A stretch of 16,604 nucleotides of DNA, from positions 1 to 16,604 of the forward strand of contig JAQYWJ010000003.1 in assembly GCA_030145005.1 (NCBI GenBank), written 5' to 3'. Under the pieces are notes generated by a model. That model searched no databases. It worked only from the letters and a program-made list of their open reading frames with translations, and was not told the origin of the DNA. Made by a program: the position numbers and the translations under genes. Origin of the DNA: Desulfobacter sp. Its GTDB lineage: Bacteria; Desulfobacterota; Desulfobacteria; Desulfobacterales; Desulfobacteraceae. The first letter of the stretch is position 1; every line of letters starts with the position of its first letter. Shown piece by piece: positions 9,176 to 16,527 of this stretch.

Positions 9176-10064
9176 AAAAAATACTCCAAACAAATATAAG
9201 GTGCAGGGTAAAAAAATCCGGAAACTTAAAACCTTTGCCGGCGACAAAGCCCTTTTAGGAAAAAGTTTTTTTATTCTTTTTGTCTGTGCAATGAGTCTTG
9301 GCTGCATCTACATACACGATGCGGTTCTCCAGTGCCCTCTATTTGATGTTAAAACCATTATGATTGACGGTCTTAACCGGGTGACCAGGGACGAGGTCCT
9401 GGCCCGAACAGGACTTGACAAACCGACCAATATTTTTGAACTGCTGCCTGATATGCTCGAAAAAGATCTGAACACCCATCCATGGATCCGCATAGCCACG
9501 GTGAAACGTCAACTCTTATCAACCATTTCCATTAAAATTGAAGAACAGGAACCCTTGGCCATCGTGACCATTGAAAACTTGGCAGATATCGTCATCAACG
9601 CCCAGGGGGCGCCCTTTAAAGAGTATGAACCGGCCAAGGATGATCTCACGGCGTTGCCGGTTATATCCGGGGTGGATTTAAGCCTGTCCAACAGCACTTA
9701 CCTGTTTGAAGGAGATTTGTTCAATGCAATGATGGAAATCCTAAAAATCAAAGGATTTGGACAAATTCAGACCATTTTGGGAGACGAAAATACAGGCATA
9801 CTCATAAATATATTAAACACACATCAGGAGACAGGTTTCACGGAAAATCCCGACGAAACAGAATCTGAAAACAAGACAGTTATTCCGGTTAAACTCGGGT
9901 TTGACGGATTTGAAAAAAAACTTGCAAGGGCCAGGCAGATTCAGCGCTATATGGAGACCAACTATCCGGACAAAACCATATCTGCCATAGATCTTTTCAG
10001 CCTGAAAAAAGTGTTTGTTAGAACTGAAAATGCTGCCCAAAATACTATAGAAAAGGGGGTTTAA
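9165..10064 (+). CDS. ftsQ: Cell division protein FtsQ (POTRA domain)
   Basis: Bitopic inner-membrane divisome protein that links FtsB/FtsL to the rest of the complex. 299 residues: a basic, lysine-rich cytoplasmic tail (1-30), one hydrophobic segment at about 33-50 (SFFILFVCAMSLGCIYI), then a POTRA domain starting FDVKTIMIDGLNRVTRDEV (about 60-130) with HPWIRIATVKRQL, and a beta domain ending in TISAIDLFSLKKVFVR. Sequence conservation in this family is low, so the call rests on topology, the POTRA pattern and its position between murB and ftsA. The start is TTG at 9165, inside the murB end. No ATG is available near the expected N-terminus and the Shine-Dalgarno is weak, which suggests coupling to murB. 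Confidence 0.9.
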   Translation: MATKKNTPNKYKVQGKKIRKLKTFAGDKALLGKSFFILFVCAMSLGCIYIHDAVLQCPLFDVKTIMIDGLNRVTRDEVLARTGLDKPTNIFELLPDMLEKDLNTHPWIRIATVKRQLLSTISIKIEEQEPLAIVTIENLADIVINAQGAPFKEYEPAKDDLTALPVISGVDLSLSNSTYLFEGDLFNAMMEILKIKGFGQIQTILGDENTGILINILNTHQETGFTENPDETESENKTVIPVKLGFDGFEKKLARARQIQRYMETNYPDKTISAIDLFSLKKVFVRTENAAQNTIEKGV

Positions 10065-10065
10065 C

Positions 10066-11292
10066 TTGCAGGGAAACGAAAATTTACTGGTGGGACTTGA
10101 CATCGGTACCACCAAAATCTGCGCAGTCGTGGGGGAGATGCTTGATGATGAGATCAACATCATCGGTGTGGGCTCCCACCCCTCCACAGGGCTTCGCAAG
10201 GGATCCGTGGTTAACATAGAGTCCACGGTGGATTCCATTAAAAAGGCTGTGGAGGAAGCCGAACTCATGGCCGACTGCAATATATCTTCTGTTTACGTGG
10301 GCATTGCAGGCAACCACATCAAAGGTTTCAACAGCCATGGCATCATTGCCATCAAAGGCCGGGAAATTACCGAAATGGATGTGGAACGGGTTATTGACGC
10401 GGCCAAGGCGGTTGCCATCCCCCCGGACAGGGAAATTCTGCATGTCATTTCCCAGGAGTTCATTGTGGATGAAATGACGTCCATCCAGAACCCCGTGGGC
10501 ATGACCGCCGTACGCCTGGAAGCCAAGATCCATATCATCACAGGCGCGGTATCTGCAGCGCGCAACATTATCAAGTGCTGCCACAAGGCAGGGCTCGAGG
10601 TCTGCGACATTGCGCTTGAATCCCTGGTCTCGGGCTATGCCGTTCTCACCGATGAAGAAAAGGAACTTGGCTGCATCCTGGCCGATATGGGCGGCGGGAC
10701 CACAGACCTGGCCCTGTTTAAAGACAACAATCTGAAATTTATTTACGAACTCACCGTGGGCGGCCATAACCTGACCAACGATATTTCCGTAGGGCTTCGT
10801 ACCCCCTTGCCCGAAGCGGAAAAGATCAAGAAAACACACGGCACCTGCATACCGCAAAACGTCAAGGCCCATGATGTCATTGAGGTGCCGGCGGTGGGGG
10901 GCAGAGCGCCCAAACGTCTGCCCAAGGGGATTCTTGCTGAAATCCTGGAACCCCGGGTGGAGGAGATCTTTTCCCTGCTGAAACAGGAGCTGTTTTCCAA
11001 CGGACTTGAAAACAGTTTTCCTGCCGGATTTATACTCACCGGCGGCAGCGTTGTCATGGACGGCATTGCAGAAATGGCAGAATCCGTATTCAGCGTACCC
11101 GTTCGTATCGGTGAAGCCGACCGTATCGGCGGCCTCAAAGATATTGTTAAAAATCCCGCATACGCCACAGGCGTTGGACTTACCATTTTCGGATCAAAAA
11201 CAAGCTGCCGTATTCAGGATGTCAAGTCCGATTCCCACGGGTTGCAAATAATTTTAAATAAAATGAAACAATGGTTTAAAAATATTATTTAA
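10066..11292 (+). CDS. ftsA: Cell division actin-like protein FtsA
   Basis: Actin-fold ATPase that tethers FtsZ filaments to the membrane and recruits later divisome proteins. 408 residues. Phosphate-1 motif GLDIGTTKICAVVGE is at 10-24, followed by the SHS2/1C subdomain; phosphate-2 motif ADMGGGTTDLALF and adenosine motif ILTGGSVVMDG follow. The C-terminus, LNKMKQWFKNII, is an amphipathic basic/aromatic helix matching the FtsA membrane-targeting sequence. The start is TTG at 10066, one base after the ftsQ stop, with a good AAAAGGGGG site at 10051-10059 and no ATG that would keep the conserved N-terminal phosphate loop. Confidence 0.96.
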   Translation: MQGNENLLVGLDIGTTKICAVVGEMLDDEINIIGVGSHPSTGLRKGSVVNIESTVDSIKKAVEEAELMADCNISSVYVGIAGNHIKGFNSHGIIAIKGREITEMDVERVIDAAKAVAIPPDREILHVISQEFIVDEMTSIQNPVGMTAVRLEAKIHIITGAVSAARNIIKCCHKAGLEVCDIALESLVSGYAVLTDEEKELGCILADMGGGTTDLALFKDNNLKFIYELTVGGHNLTNDISVGLRTPLPEAEKIKKTHGTCIPQNVKAHDVIEVPAVGGRAPKRLPKGILAEILEPRVEEIFSLLKQELFSNGLENSFPAGFILTGGSVVMDGIAEMAESVFSVPVRIGEADRIGGLKDIVKNPAYATGVGLTIFGSKTSCRIQDVKSDSHGLQIILNKMKQWFKNII

Positions 11293-11301
11293 ATCCTTAA
11301 A

Positions 11302-11309
11302 AGAGGTGG
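11302..11309 (+). promoter_or_regulatory. Shine-Dalgarno that fixes the ftsZ start
   Basis: AGAGGTGG is directly upstream of ATG 11312. An in-frame GTG at 11306 falls inside this element and would itself have no ribosome site, so ATG 11312 is preferred. Confidence 0.8.
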
Positions 11310-11311
11310 AT

Positions 11312-12622
11312 ATGACTTTTTCTTATGTGGAGAACAACAACACGGCTAAAATTAAGGTCATCGGTGTCGGCGGGGCCGGCGGCAACGCGGTCAACAATAT
11401 GATCGACGCCAAGCTGCAGGGTGTTAAATTTATTGTGGCCAACACCGATGCCCAGGCCCTGGAGCATTCCAGGGCAGAAGTTAAAATTCAAATGGGCGTT
11501 CAGCTCACCGAAGGACTTGGGGCCGGTGCAGATCCAAGTGTGGGCAGAGATGCTGCCTTGGAAAGCATGGAGGACCTGCGTGAATCACTTGCAGACAGCC
11601 ACATGGTCTTTATTACCGCCGGGTTCGGCGGTGGTACCGGCACAGGGGCCGCACCTGTGATTGCAGAAATATGCAAGGATCTTGGCATTCTTACCGTAGC
11701 GGTTGCATCCAAACCCTTTTCTTTTGAGGGTAAAAAAAGGGAAAGAGCAGCCATGGACGGTCTGGAAAAACTGCAGGAAATTACAGACACCGTTATCACC
11801 ATCCCCAATGACCGGTTGCGCGGCATTGCCGGCAAAGGGGCCCGCATGAAAGACATGTTCATCAAAGCCGACGAAATTTTGCACCACTCCGTTAAAGGCA
11901 TCACCGATTTGATCATGATGCCCGGCCACGTCAATCTGGACTTTGCCGACGTAAAAACCACCATGCAAAAAGCAGGCAAGGCGTTAATGGGCATTGGTAT
12001 TGCCTCTGGGGAAAACCGAGCCACAGAAGCGGCGGAACGAGCCATTTCCCATCCGCTGCTGGAAGATATCTCCGTATCCGGAGCCAAGGGCGTACTGATG
12101 AATATCACATCAAGTTCTGATCTGACTCTTGACGAAATGACCGAAGCCTGTGACCGTATCTACCAGGAAGTGGGTGACGATGCAGAAATCATCTGGGGCC
12201 AAACCTTTGACGAAGAACTCGGAGATGAAATCCGCATCACCGTCATTGCCACAGGTATCGGTATGGAAGAACCGGCCTTTAGTGAAAATATGCGCAGATT
12301 TGACCCACAAACAGCCCAGGCCTATGCACAGCCCCAGCAGACGACTGCGGCCAACGGCACGTACGGGGCATATGGGACCCAGACCTATGGTCAAAACGCA
12401 CCGGACATGGGACAGTCTACACCTGCCGGCCATCAGAATTCCATTGCCAGGGGGGTTATAAGGGACGCCACAGAAGAGGATATGGCCAACTGGGATGAAC
12501 CGGTGCGTGTTGTTCGCCACAAACGCGTGGTGGGAGATGACAACCAGGCCCAGGACTACGGCATGAACTTTGATAATGACGATCTGGAGATACCCACTTT
12601 TTTAAGACGAAAAGCCGATTAG
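11312..12622 (+). CDS. ftsZ: Cell division tubulin homologue FtsZ
   Basis: GTPase that polymerises into the Z-ring. 436 residues from ATG 11312. The globular core begins KVIGVGGAGGNAVNNMI, has the tubulin signature GGGTGTG at 106-112, PNDRL at 165-169, and the T7 synergy loop NLDFADV with catalytic Asp210 and Asp213. After about residue 322 comes a Gln/Gly/Tyr-rich, presumably disordered linker of roughly 100 residues. The last 14 residues, DDLEIPTFLRRKAD, form the conserved C-terminal peptide that binds FtsA and other partners. It is the last gene of the cluster; its TAG lies at the left edge of a large palindrome. It is separated from ftsA by 19 bp, the widest junction in the cluster. Confidence 0.98.
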   Translation: MTFSYVENNNTAKIKVIGVGGAGGNAVNNMIDAKLQGVKFIVANTDAQALEHSRAEVKIQMGVQLTEGLGAGADPSVGRDAALESMEDLRESLADSHMVFITAGFGGGTGTGAAPVIAEICKDLGILTVAVASKPFSFEGKKRERAAMDGLEKLQEITDTVITIPNDRLRGIAGKGARMKDMFIKADEILHHSVKGITDLIMMPGHVNLDFADVKTTMQKAGKALMGIGIASGENRATEAAERAISHPLLEDISVSGAKGVLMNITSSSDLTLDEMTEACDRIYQEVGDDAEIIWGQTFDEELGDEIRITVIATGIGMEEPAFSENMRRFDPQTAQAYAQPQQTTAANGTYGAYGTQTYGQNAPDMGQSTPAGHQNSIARGVIRDATEEDMANWDEPVRVVRHKRVVGDDNQAQDYGMNFDNDDLEIPTFLRRKAD

Positions 12623-12787
12623 TTAGTGTTTGAACAAAAAGTCACCCATCTGCGGCGTTGCAAAAAAATTTACCAAATCATAAAATCGGGCCTCACAACC
12701 ATAAGGTTGCTCCGGTTTTAAATTTTCCTGCGCCTTGCACCTGGGCAACTTTTCGTCCAAACACGGGTTTCCGTTCAGGCACTAGTT
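12622..12787. repeat. Large imperfect palindrome after ftsZ
   Basis: The two halves are inverted, diverged copies of one sequence. Left arm 12626-12672 (GTGTTTG at its start, AAAATTTA at its end) matches the reverse complement of 12719-12764 at about 34 of 46 positions counted by eye. The tip is a perfect CAACC-ATAA-GGTTG stem-loop at 12696-12709. The outer ends also match: TTAGTG..TGAAC on the left against CTAGTGCCTGAAC read from the right, with extra bases in the right arm. It abuts the ftsZ stop codon. It could end transcription by forming a cruciform or hairpin, but no T-run follows. Its size and end structure look more like a dispersed non-coding palindromic element (REP- or MITE-like). 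No transposase is encoded. Confidence 0.75.
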
Positions 12788-12789
12788 AA

Positions 12790-13050
12790 TGAAGAAAAGG
12801 CGCAACCGGCCTGGGCCTCTGGTTTTGTAAAGGCCCGGGAAGCCATTTTCATTTAAGAACGATTTTTTAAATCTTGTCCATATGTTGCGGGCAGCAGGCC
12901 TTCCCTGCGGTCATCTAACCGACATCACATCCACCCCCTGTTAGCTGCAGGGGGGCTTGCCCCTCAACCCGGAACCTGTTGCGCCCTTTGTCAGCCTGTT
13001 CCTTTTCCTACCAGAATACAAACGCTGAGGGCCATGGTCAAAATAAAAAA
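12790..13050. other. Intergenic region, structured, no gene recognised
   Basis: I see no convincing coding frame with a ribosome site on either strand. The stretch has several hairpins: the weak terminator candidate at 12810-12839, GCAGG-CCTTC-CCTGC at 12894-12908, and a perfect CCCCCTG/CAGGGGG pair at 12934-12954 with a 7-base loop. The part from about 12885 to 12990 is richer in G and C than its surroundings and could encode a structured RNA on either strand, but no tRNA, SRP RNA, tmRNA or RNase P signature was recognised. Confidence 0.5.
12810..12850 (+). terminator. Possible weak terminator of the dcw operon
   Basis: CCTGGGCCT (12810-12818) pairs with AGGCCCGGG (12831-12839) at 8 of 9 positions around a 12-base loop. 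A short, interrupted T-rich stretch (ATTTTCATTT) follows a few bases later. The distance and poor T-run make this a weak candidate. Confidence 0.35.
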
Positions 13051-13051
13051 C

Positions 13052-13080
13052 TTGCATTTTCTTAAAAATTCGTATATTTA
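13052..13080 (+). promoter_or_regulatory. Probable sigma-70-type promoter of the helicase gene
   Basis: TTGCAT at 13052-13057 and TATTTA at 13075-13080 are spaced by 17 bases (or TATATT at 13073-13078 with 15). The surrounding stretch is AT-rich. Transcription would start near 13087, leaving a leader of about 65 bases before the ATG at 13153. Confidence 0.55.
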
Positions 13081-13115
13081 GAAATGTTTGTTTTGAGTTA
13101 ATATTGATATACAGG

Positions 13116-13136
13116 GCCGGCTGTGCCGGCTTTTTT
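13116..13136 (+). terminator. Intrinsic terminator within the helicase leader
   Basis: GCCGGC (13116-13121), loop TGT, GCCGGC (13125-13130), then six T (13131-13136). This is a compact canonical Rho-independent terminator, yet it lies 16 bases before the helicase ATG and downstream of the likely promoter. It may end transcripts arriving from ftsZ, or act as an attenuator whose read-through sets helicase expression. Confidence 0.85.
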
Positions 13137-13152
13137 GCTTTTAAGGAAAACC

Positions 13153-14871
13153 ATGCCCCATAAAAATTTAGAACAGGCCGGGTTCGGCGAAATGAACTTG
13201 AGCCCGGATGTTTTTGCGGCTTTGCAGACCGTTGGTTATGAAACCCCGACACCGATCCAGACCATGACCATTCCTCGTATGATCGAATGCAAAGATCTGC
13301 TGGGTCAAGCCAGGACCGGAACCGGAAAAACGGCGGCCTTTGCACTGCCGCTGCTCTCCCGGATCAATCTTAAAAACAGGCGGCCCCAGGTTCTTGTGGT
13401 CACCCCGACCCGGGAACTTGCCATTCAGGTGGCTCAGTCCTTCAATGACTATGGCGTAAAGATGAAGGGCCTTAACGTTTTGGCTGTATACGGCGGCCAA
13501 AGCTATGGTGTTCAGTTAAACCAGTTAAAACGGGGCGTCCATGTGATTGTGGGAACACCAGGCCGCCTCATGGACCATATGCGGCGTAAAACCTTATCCC
13601 TTGCAGATCTTACAGGCCTGGTGCTGGATGAAGCAGATGAAATGCTGCAGATGGGATTTATTGATGACGTTGAATGGATTTTATCCAAAATACCCCAACC
13701 TACCCAGATCGCACTTTTTTCCGCCACCATGCCGGCACCCATTCAAAAAATTGCAGGCAAATATCTTAAAGATCCTGAAAAGGTTATCATCCGCCATGAT
13801 TCAGATGTCACCAGCACCATTCATCAAAAATTCTGGCTGGTAAAACATGTAAAAAAAAGTCATGCCCTGGTCCGGATACTTGAAGCCTCGTCCCATGATG
13901 GCGTCATCGTATTTACCAGAACCCGGAGTGACACAATGGGCCTGACAAAAATCCTGGAAGAAAAAGGATTCAAAGCAGAGGCCCTGAATGGAGACCTTGC
14001 CCAGGCGGCCCGGGAACGGACAGTTAACCGGTTGAAAAATGGAAACATTGATATTCTTGTGGCCACGGATGTGGCGGCAAGGGGACTTGATGTAGACCGG
14101 ATTTCCCACGTCATTAACTATGATATGCCCTCTAAAACCGAGCCCTATATTCACAGAATCGGGAGAACCGGTCGGGCCGGACGAACCGGGGAAGCCATTT
14201 TATTTGTCCAGCCAAAAGAAAAATGGATGTTAAAACGGATCGAAAAAGCCACCCGTCGGAAGGTTGAAGAACTGTTCCTACCCTCCAACAGGGAAATCAA
14301 CGAAAAACGGGTGGGTGATTTTAAAAATAAAATTGTTCAAACCATCGGCACCGAAGATCTAAGCGCTTTTACGGATCTGGTGGAGACCACCGCAAAGGAA
14401 CAGGATATTTCGATTTCTCAGGTTGCTGCAGCCCTGGCAAAAATGCTCCAGGGCAACACACCGTTTCTGCTTAAGGAGACGGCTGACAGACCTGCTGTTA
14501 AAAAGACCGCTAATAAACCTGGGAAAAAAGCCAAGGCACCCGTTGCACCAAAGCAAAGGCAGACATCTGCTGCACCAAAACAGAGGCAGACATCTGACCG
14601 GGTTAACCCCAATAAAATTGCCCCGACTGAAAAAGGGATGGAACGATATCGCATTGAAGTTGGTTATAAGCATGGCCTTAAACCCGGCGATGTTGTCGGC
14701 GCCATTTCAAATGAATCCGGTCTGGAAAGCAGCTTTATCGGTGCCATCAATATTGACTATGATTATTCTCTGGTGGATCTGCCCTTTGGCATGCCTAAAA
14801 ACATCTTTAGTCTGCTGAAAAGAACCTGGGTCAGATCCCAAAAGATGTCAATTTCGAAATATGCTTGCTAA
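13153..14871 (+). CDS. deaD: DEAD-box ATP-dependent RNA helicase (CsdA/DeaD type)
   Basis: ATP-dependent RNA unwinding, by family likely in ribosome assembly and mRNA turnover, especially in the cold. 572 residues from ATG 13153, which has AAGGA at 13143-13147; an in-frame GTG at 13123 lies inside the terminator stem-loop and was rejected. Motifs in order: Q motif GYETPTPIQ (28-36), motif I ARTGTGKT (53-60), PTRELA (85-90), TPGR (135-138), DEAD (159-162), SAT (190-192), VIVFTRTR, ATDVAARGLD and HRIGRTGRAG. A basic linker carries a nine-residue tandem repeat (464-481). Residues about 496-572 (MERYRIEVGYKHGL to the end) match the DbpA-type C-terminal RNA-binding domain. Its membership in the csdA/deaD rather than dbpA or rhlE branch is by length and layout, so the symbol is less sure than the family. 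No clear terminator follows. Confidence 0.93.
   Translation: MPHKNLEQAGFGEMNLSPDVFAALQTVGYETPTPIQTMTIPRMIECKDLLGQARTGTGKTAAFALPLLSRINLKNRRPQVLVVTPTRELAIQVAQSFNDYGVKMKGLNVLAVYGGQSYGVQLNQLKRGVHVIVGTPGRLMDHMRRKTLSLADLTGLVLDEADEMLQMGFIDDVEWILSKIPQPTQIALFSATMPAPIQKIAGKYLKDPEKVIIRHDSDVTSTIHQKFWLVKHVKKSHALVRILEASSHDGVIVFTRTRSDTMGLTKILEEKGFKAEALNGDLAQAARERTVNRLKNGNIDILVATDVAARGLDVDRISHVINYDMPSKTEPYIHRIGRTGRAGRTGEAILFVQPKEKWMLKRIEKATRRKVEELFLPSNREINEKRVGDFKNKIVQTIGTEDLSAFTDLVETTAKEQDISISQVAAALAKMLQGNTPFLLKETADRPAVKKTANKPGKKAKAPVAPKQRQTSAAPKQRQTSDRVNPNKIAPTEKGMERYRIEVGYKHGLKPGDVVGAISNESGLESSFIGAINIDYDYSLVDLPFGMPKNIFSLLKRTWVRSQKMSISKYAC
14542..14595 (+). repeat. In-frame 27-bp tandem repeat in the helicase linker
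   Basis: Two adjacent copies (14542-14568 and 14569-14595) encode VAPKQRQTS and AAPKQRQTS. They differ at only a few bases (first codon and synonymous third positions), which points to recent in-frame duplication in the basic linker before the RNA-binding domain. Confidence 0.85.
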
Positions 14872-14963
14872 AAAGACATATAGGCGGCCATCGCATTAGG
14901 AACACGAAAAAACGCCAGGATAATCCGGCTGGCTGTGCAAGCATTTATCGGCCCAATGTCGGC
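14872..14963. other. Convergent gap between helicase and amylase genes
   Basis: Two genes end head-on here, but I see no strong stem with a T-run for either strand. Only a weak GCCAG/CTGGC pair (around 14921-14940) and a TCGGCC direct repeat next to the amylase stop are visible. Confidence 0.5.
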
Positions 14964-16475
14964 CTACGCCGGCATCCAAACGGAGATACTTCCCCCTGAG
15001 ACGGGGAACTCCCCCCATCCGTCGGCGTTTATATCAACCGTGACGCCGCCCATGTTCCCCAGAGCGTCGCAATACTGCTCGTTGGCGTGGGTTCTCCCTA
15101 CTTCCAGCCACATAGCTCCGCCGCCACCGATGGTGATGACGGTTGCCAGACCGGAACCGGGGCGGCCCGCATCGCCCTCGCGTGTCCAGCCGATCATATG
15201 GGCATGCTTAAATTGATCACGCTGACGACCGTAGGCGTGTGACCGGCGCAGTTCCACTATACGCGGCAAATGAGGGACGGGAACCATGTCGATTTCATAT
15301 TCCTTGCCGTCCCTTCCCTTGTCTTTGTACTTTGCCCCAAACCAATCTGCGTAAAAGACAGAGGGGTACCCTTCTTGCCGCAGCAGGATAAATGCATAGG
15401 CTGCGGGTTTAAACCACCAGTCCACTGGGGACTCCAATGCCTGGAGAGGTTGACTGTCATGGTTTTCTACGAATGGGACAGACAGGGCCGGCTGATCTTT
15501 GGTGAGCGTATCATCTAAGATTGTCCTCAGGTCGTAATGTCCATTCGCCCGGGATATCTCGTGGAACTTCATATGAAGCGGCACGTCGAAAAGGGACATC
15601 TTGCCATGCGTCGCTCTGATGTAATTATGTAGTTCTTTCACATTACTTGACCAATATTCTCCCACTGCAAAAAAACCGCCCTTTGCGTTCAAAAAGGCGA
15701 CCCGACGCATGTAATCCAGCCACTCACGAAAAAAACTGAATTGAATGTGCTTGACGGCATCAATCCGAATGCCGTCAATTCCGGTGGTCTCCAGGTACCA
15801 GGCCCCCCAGCGGGCGTATTCCGTACGGACCTCCGGAGAGTTCATATCCACGTCCGAAAACATGAGATAATCGTAATTCCCCTTCTCCCCGGAAACCATT
15901 TGGTCCCAGTCTTTACCGCGACTCGTGAACTTGAAAATCGCTTTTTTATGGAAGTTCTCGGCCCAGTCCGTGCCGTCGAAACAGTCGTAATTCCATGTAA
16001 AATCAGAATATTTACCGGCACGCCCCGGGAACGTGAATTCAGTCCACGTCTCGATCCAATAGTCGGGCTTTTCCGGATTGACAATTTCGAAGTGCCGTTC
16101 GTCTCCTCGCACTTCCAAGGCTTTTACCCACTCAGTGCGATCAGCTCCGCCCTTGTGATTAAAGACAATGTCTGCGTAAACCTGCAGCTCCTTGTCGTGC
16201 AGTGCCTGAATGGCTTCAAGATACTGATCACGGGTGCCGTACTTTGTAGGAACCGAATCTTGCTGGTTAAATTCCCCCAGATCATACAAGTCATAGACGC
16301 CGTACCCAACATCGTTCACCCCGGCCTGCCCCTTATACGCAGGAGGCAGCCAGATCGCACTAAACCCGCAATCCCTCAAGGTTCGGGCCGAATCACGGAC
16401 CTGGGTCCAGAATGTTCCATCATTGGAAATATACCAATGAAAATACTGCATCATCACGCCATTAATCTGAGACAT
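14964..16475 (-). CDS. Intracellular alpha-amylase, glycoside hydrolase family 13
   Basis: Hydrolyses internal alpha-1,4 bonds of glycogen or starch-like glucans. 503 residues, similar in length to E. coli cytoplasmic AmyA, and no signal peptide: it starts MSQINGVMMQYFHWY, so it probably works on cytoplasmic glycogen or maltodextrin. The four GH13 regions are present: DIVFNH (102-107), GIRIDAVKH with nucleophile Asp239, AVGEYW with acid/base Glu273, and FVENHD with Asp340. The pattern resembles the Bacillus-type liquefying amylases (subfamily GH13_5). The C-terminal part forms the expected beta-sandwich domain C, ending SGGSISVWMPA. AAAAGGAGGG (complement of 16485-16494) lies 9 bases before the ATG. 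It converges on the helicase gene and is unrelated to the division cluster. Confidence 0.95.
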   Translation of the reverse strand: MSQINGVMMQYFHWYISNDGTFWTQVRDSARTLRDCGFSAIWLPPAYKGQAGVNDVGYGVYDLYDLGEFNQQDSVPTKYGTRDQYLEAIQALHDKELQVYADIVFNHKGGADRTEWVKALEVRGDERHFEIVNPEKPDYWIETWTEFTFPGRAGKYSDFTWNYDCFDGTDWAENFHKKAIFKFTSRGKDWDQMVSGEKGNYDYLMFSDVDMNSPEVRTEYARWGAWYLETTGIDGIRIDAVKHIQFSFFREWLDYMRRVAFLNAKGGFFAVGEYWSSNVKELHNYIRATHGKMSLFDVPLHMKFHEISRANGHYDLRTILDDTLTKDQPALSVPFVENHDSQPLQALESPVDWWFKPAAYAFILLRQEGYPSVFYADWFGAKYKDKGRDGKEYEIDMVPVPHLPRIVELRRSHAYGRQRDQFKHAHMIGWTREGDAGRPGSGLATVITIGGGGAMWLEVGRTHANEQYCDALGNMGGVTVDINADGWGEFPVSGGSISVWMPA

Positions 16476-16511
16476 AGTAAAGTACCCTCCTTTTCCAAGG
16501 AAGAATCCCCA

Positions 16512-16527
16512 ATTGTTTTACAACAAT
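16512..16527. promoter_or_regulatory. Short perfect dyad upstream of the amylase gene
   Basis: ATTGTT-TTAC-AACAAT is a perfect 6-bp inverted repeat about 37-52 bases upstream of the amylase ATG. It could be an operator for a sugar-responsive regulator or a small hairpin. It overlaps the stop codon of the putative upstream gene, which weakens the operator reading. Confidence 0.3.

Noticed and set aside
10084..10872. A 262-codon open frame on the - strand
   Set aside because: Fully antisense to ftsA, which has all FtsA motifs; no ribosome site or recognised domain.
12622..12787. CRISPR repeat or integrase attachment site in the palindrome
   Set aside because: There are no regularly spaced direct repeats with unique spacers, no tRNA gene and no integrase nearby; the structure is inverted, not direct.
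13123..13152. Upstream in-frame GTG start for the helicase, adding 10 residues
   Set aside because: The extension is encoded by the terminator stem-loop and T-run, and AAGGA is correctly placed for ATG 13153.
12941..13345. A 134-codon open frame on the - strand through the helicase promoter region
   Set aside because: It runs antisense into the helicase gene and across its terminator and promoter; no family resemblance.
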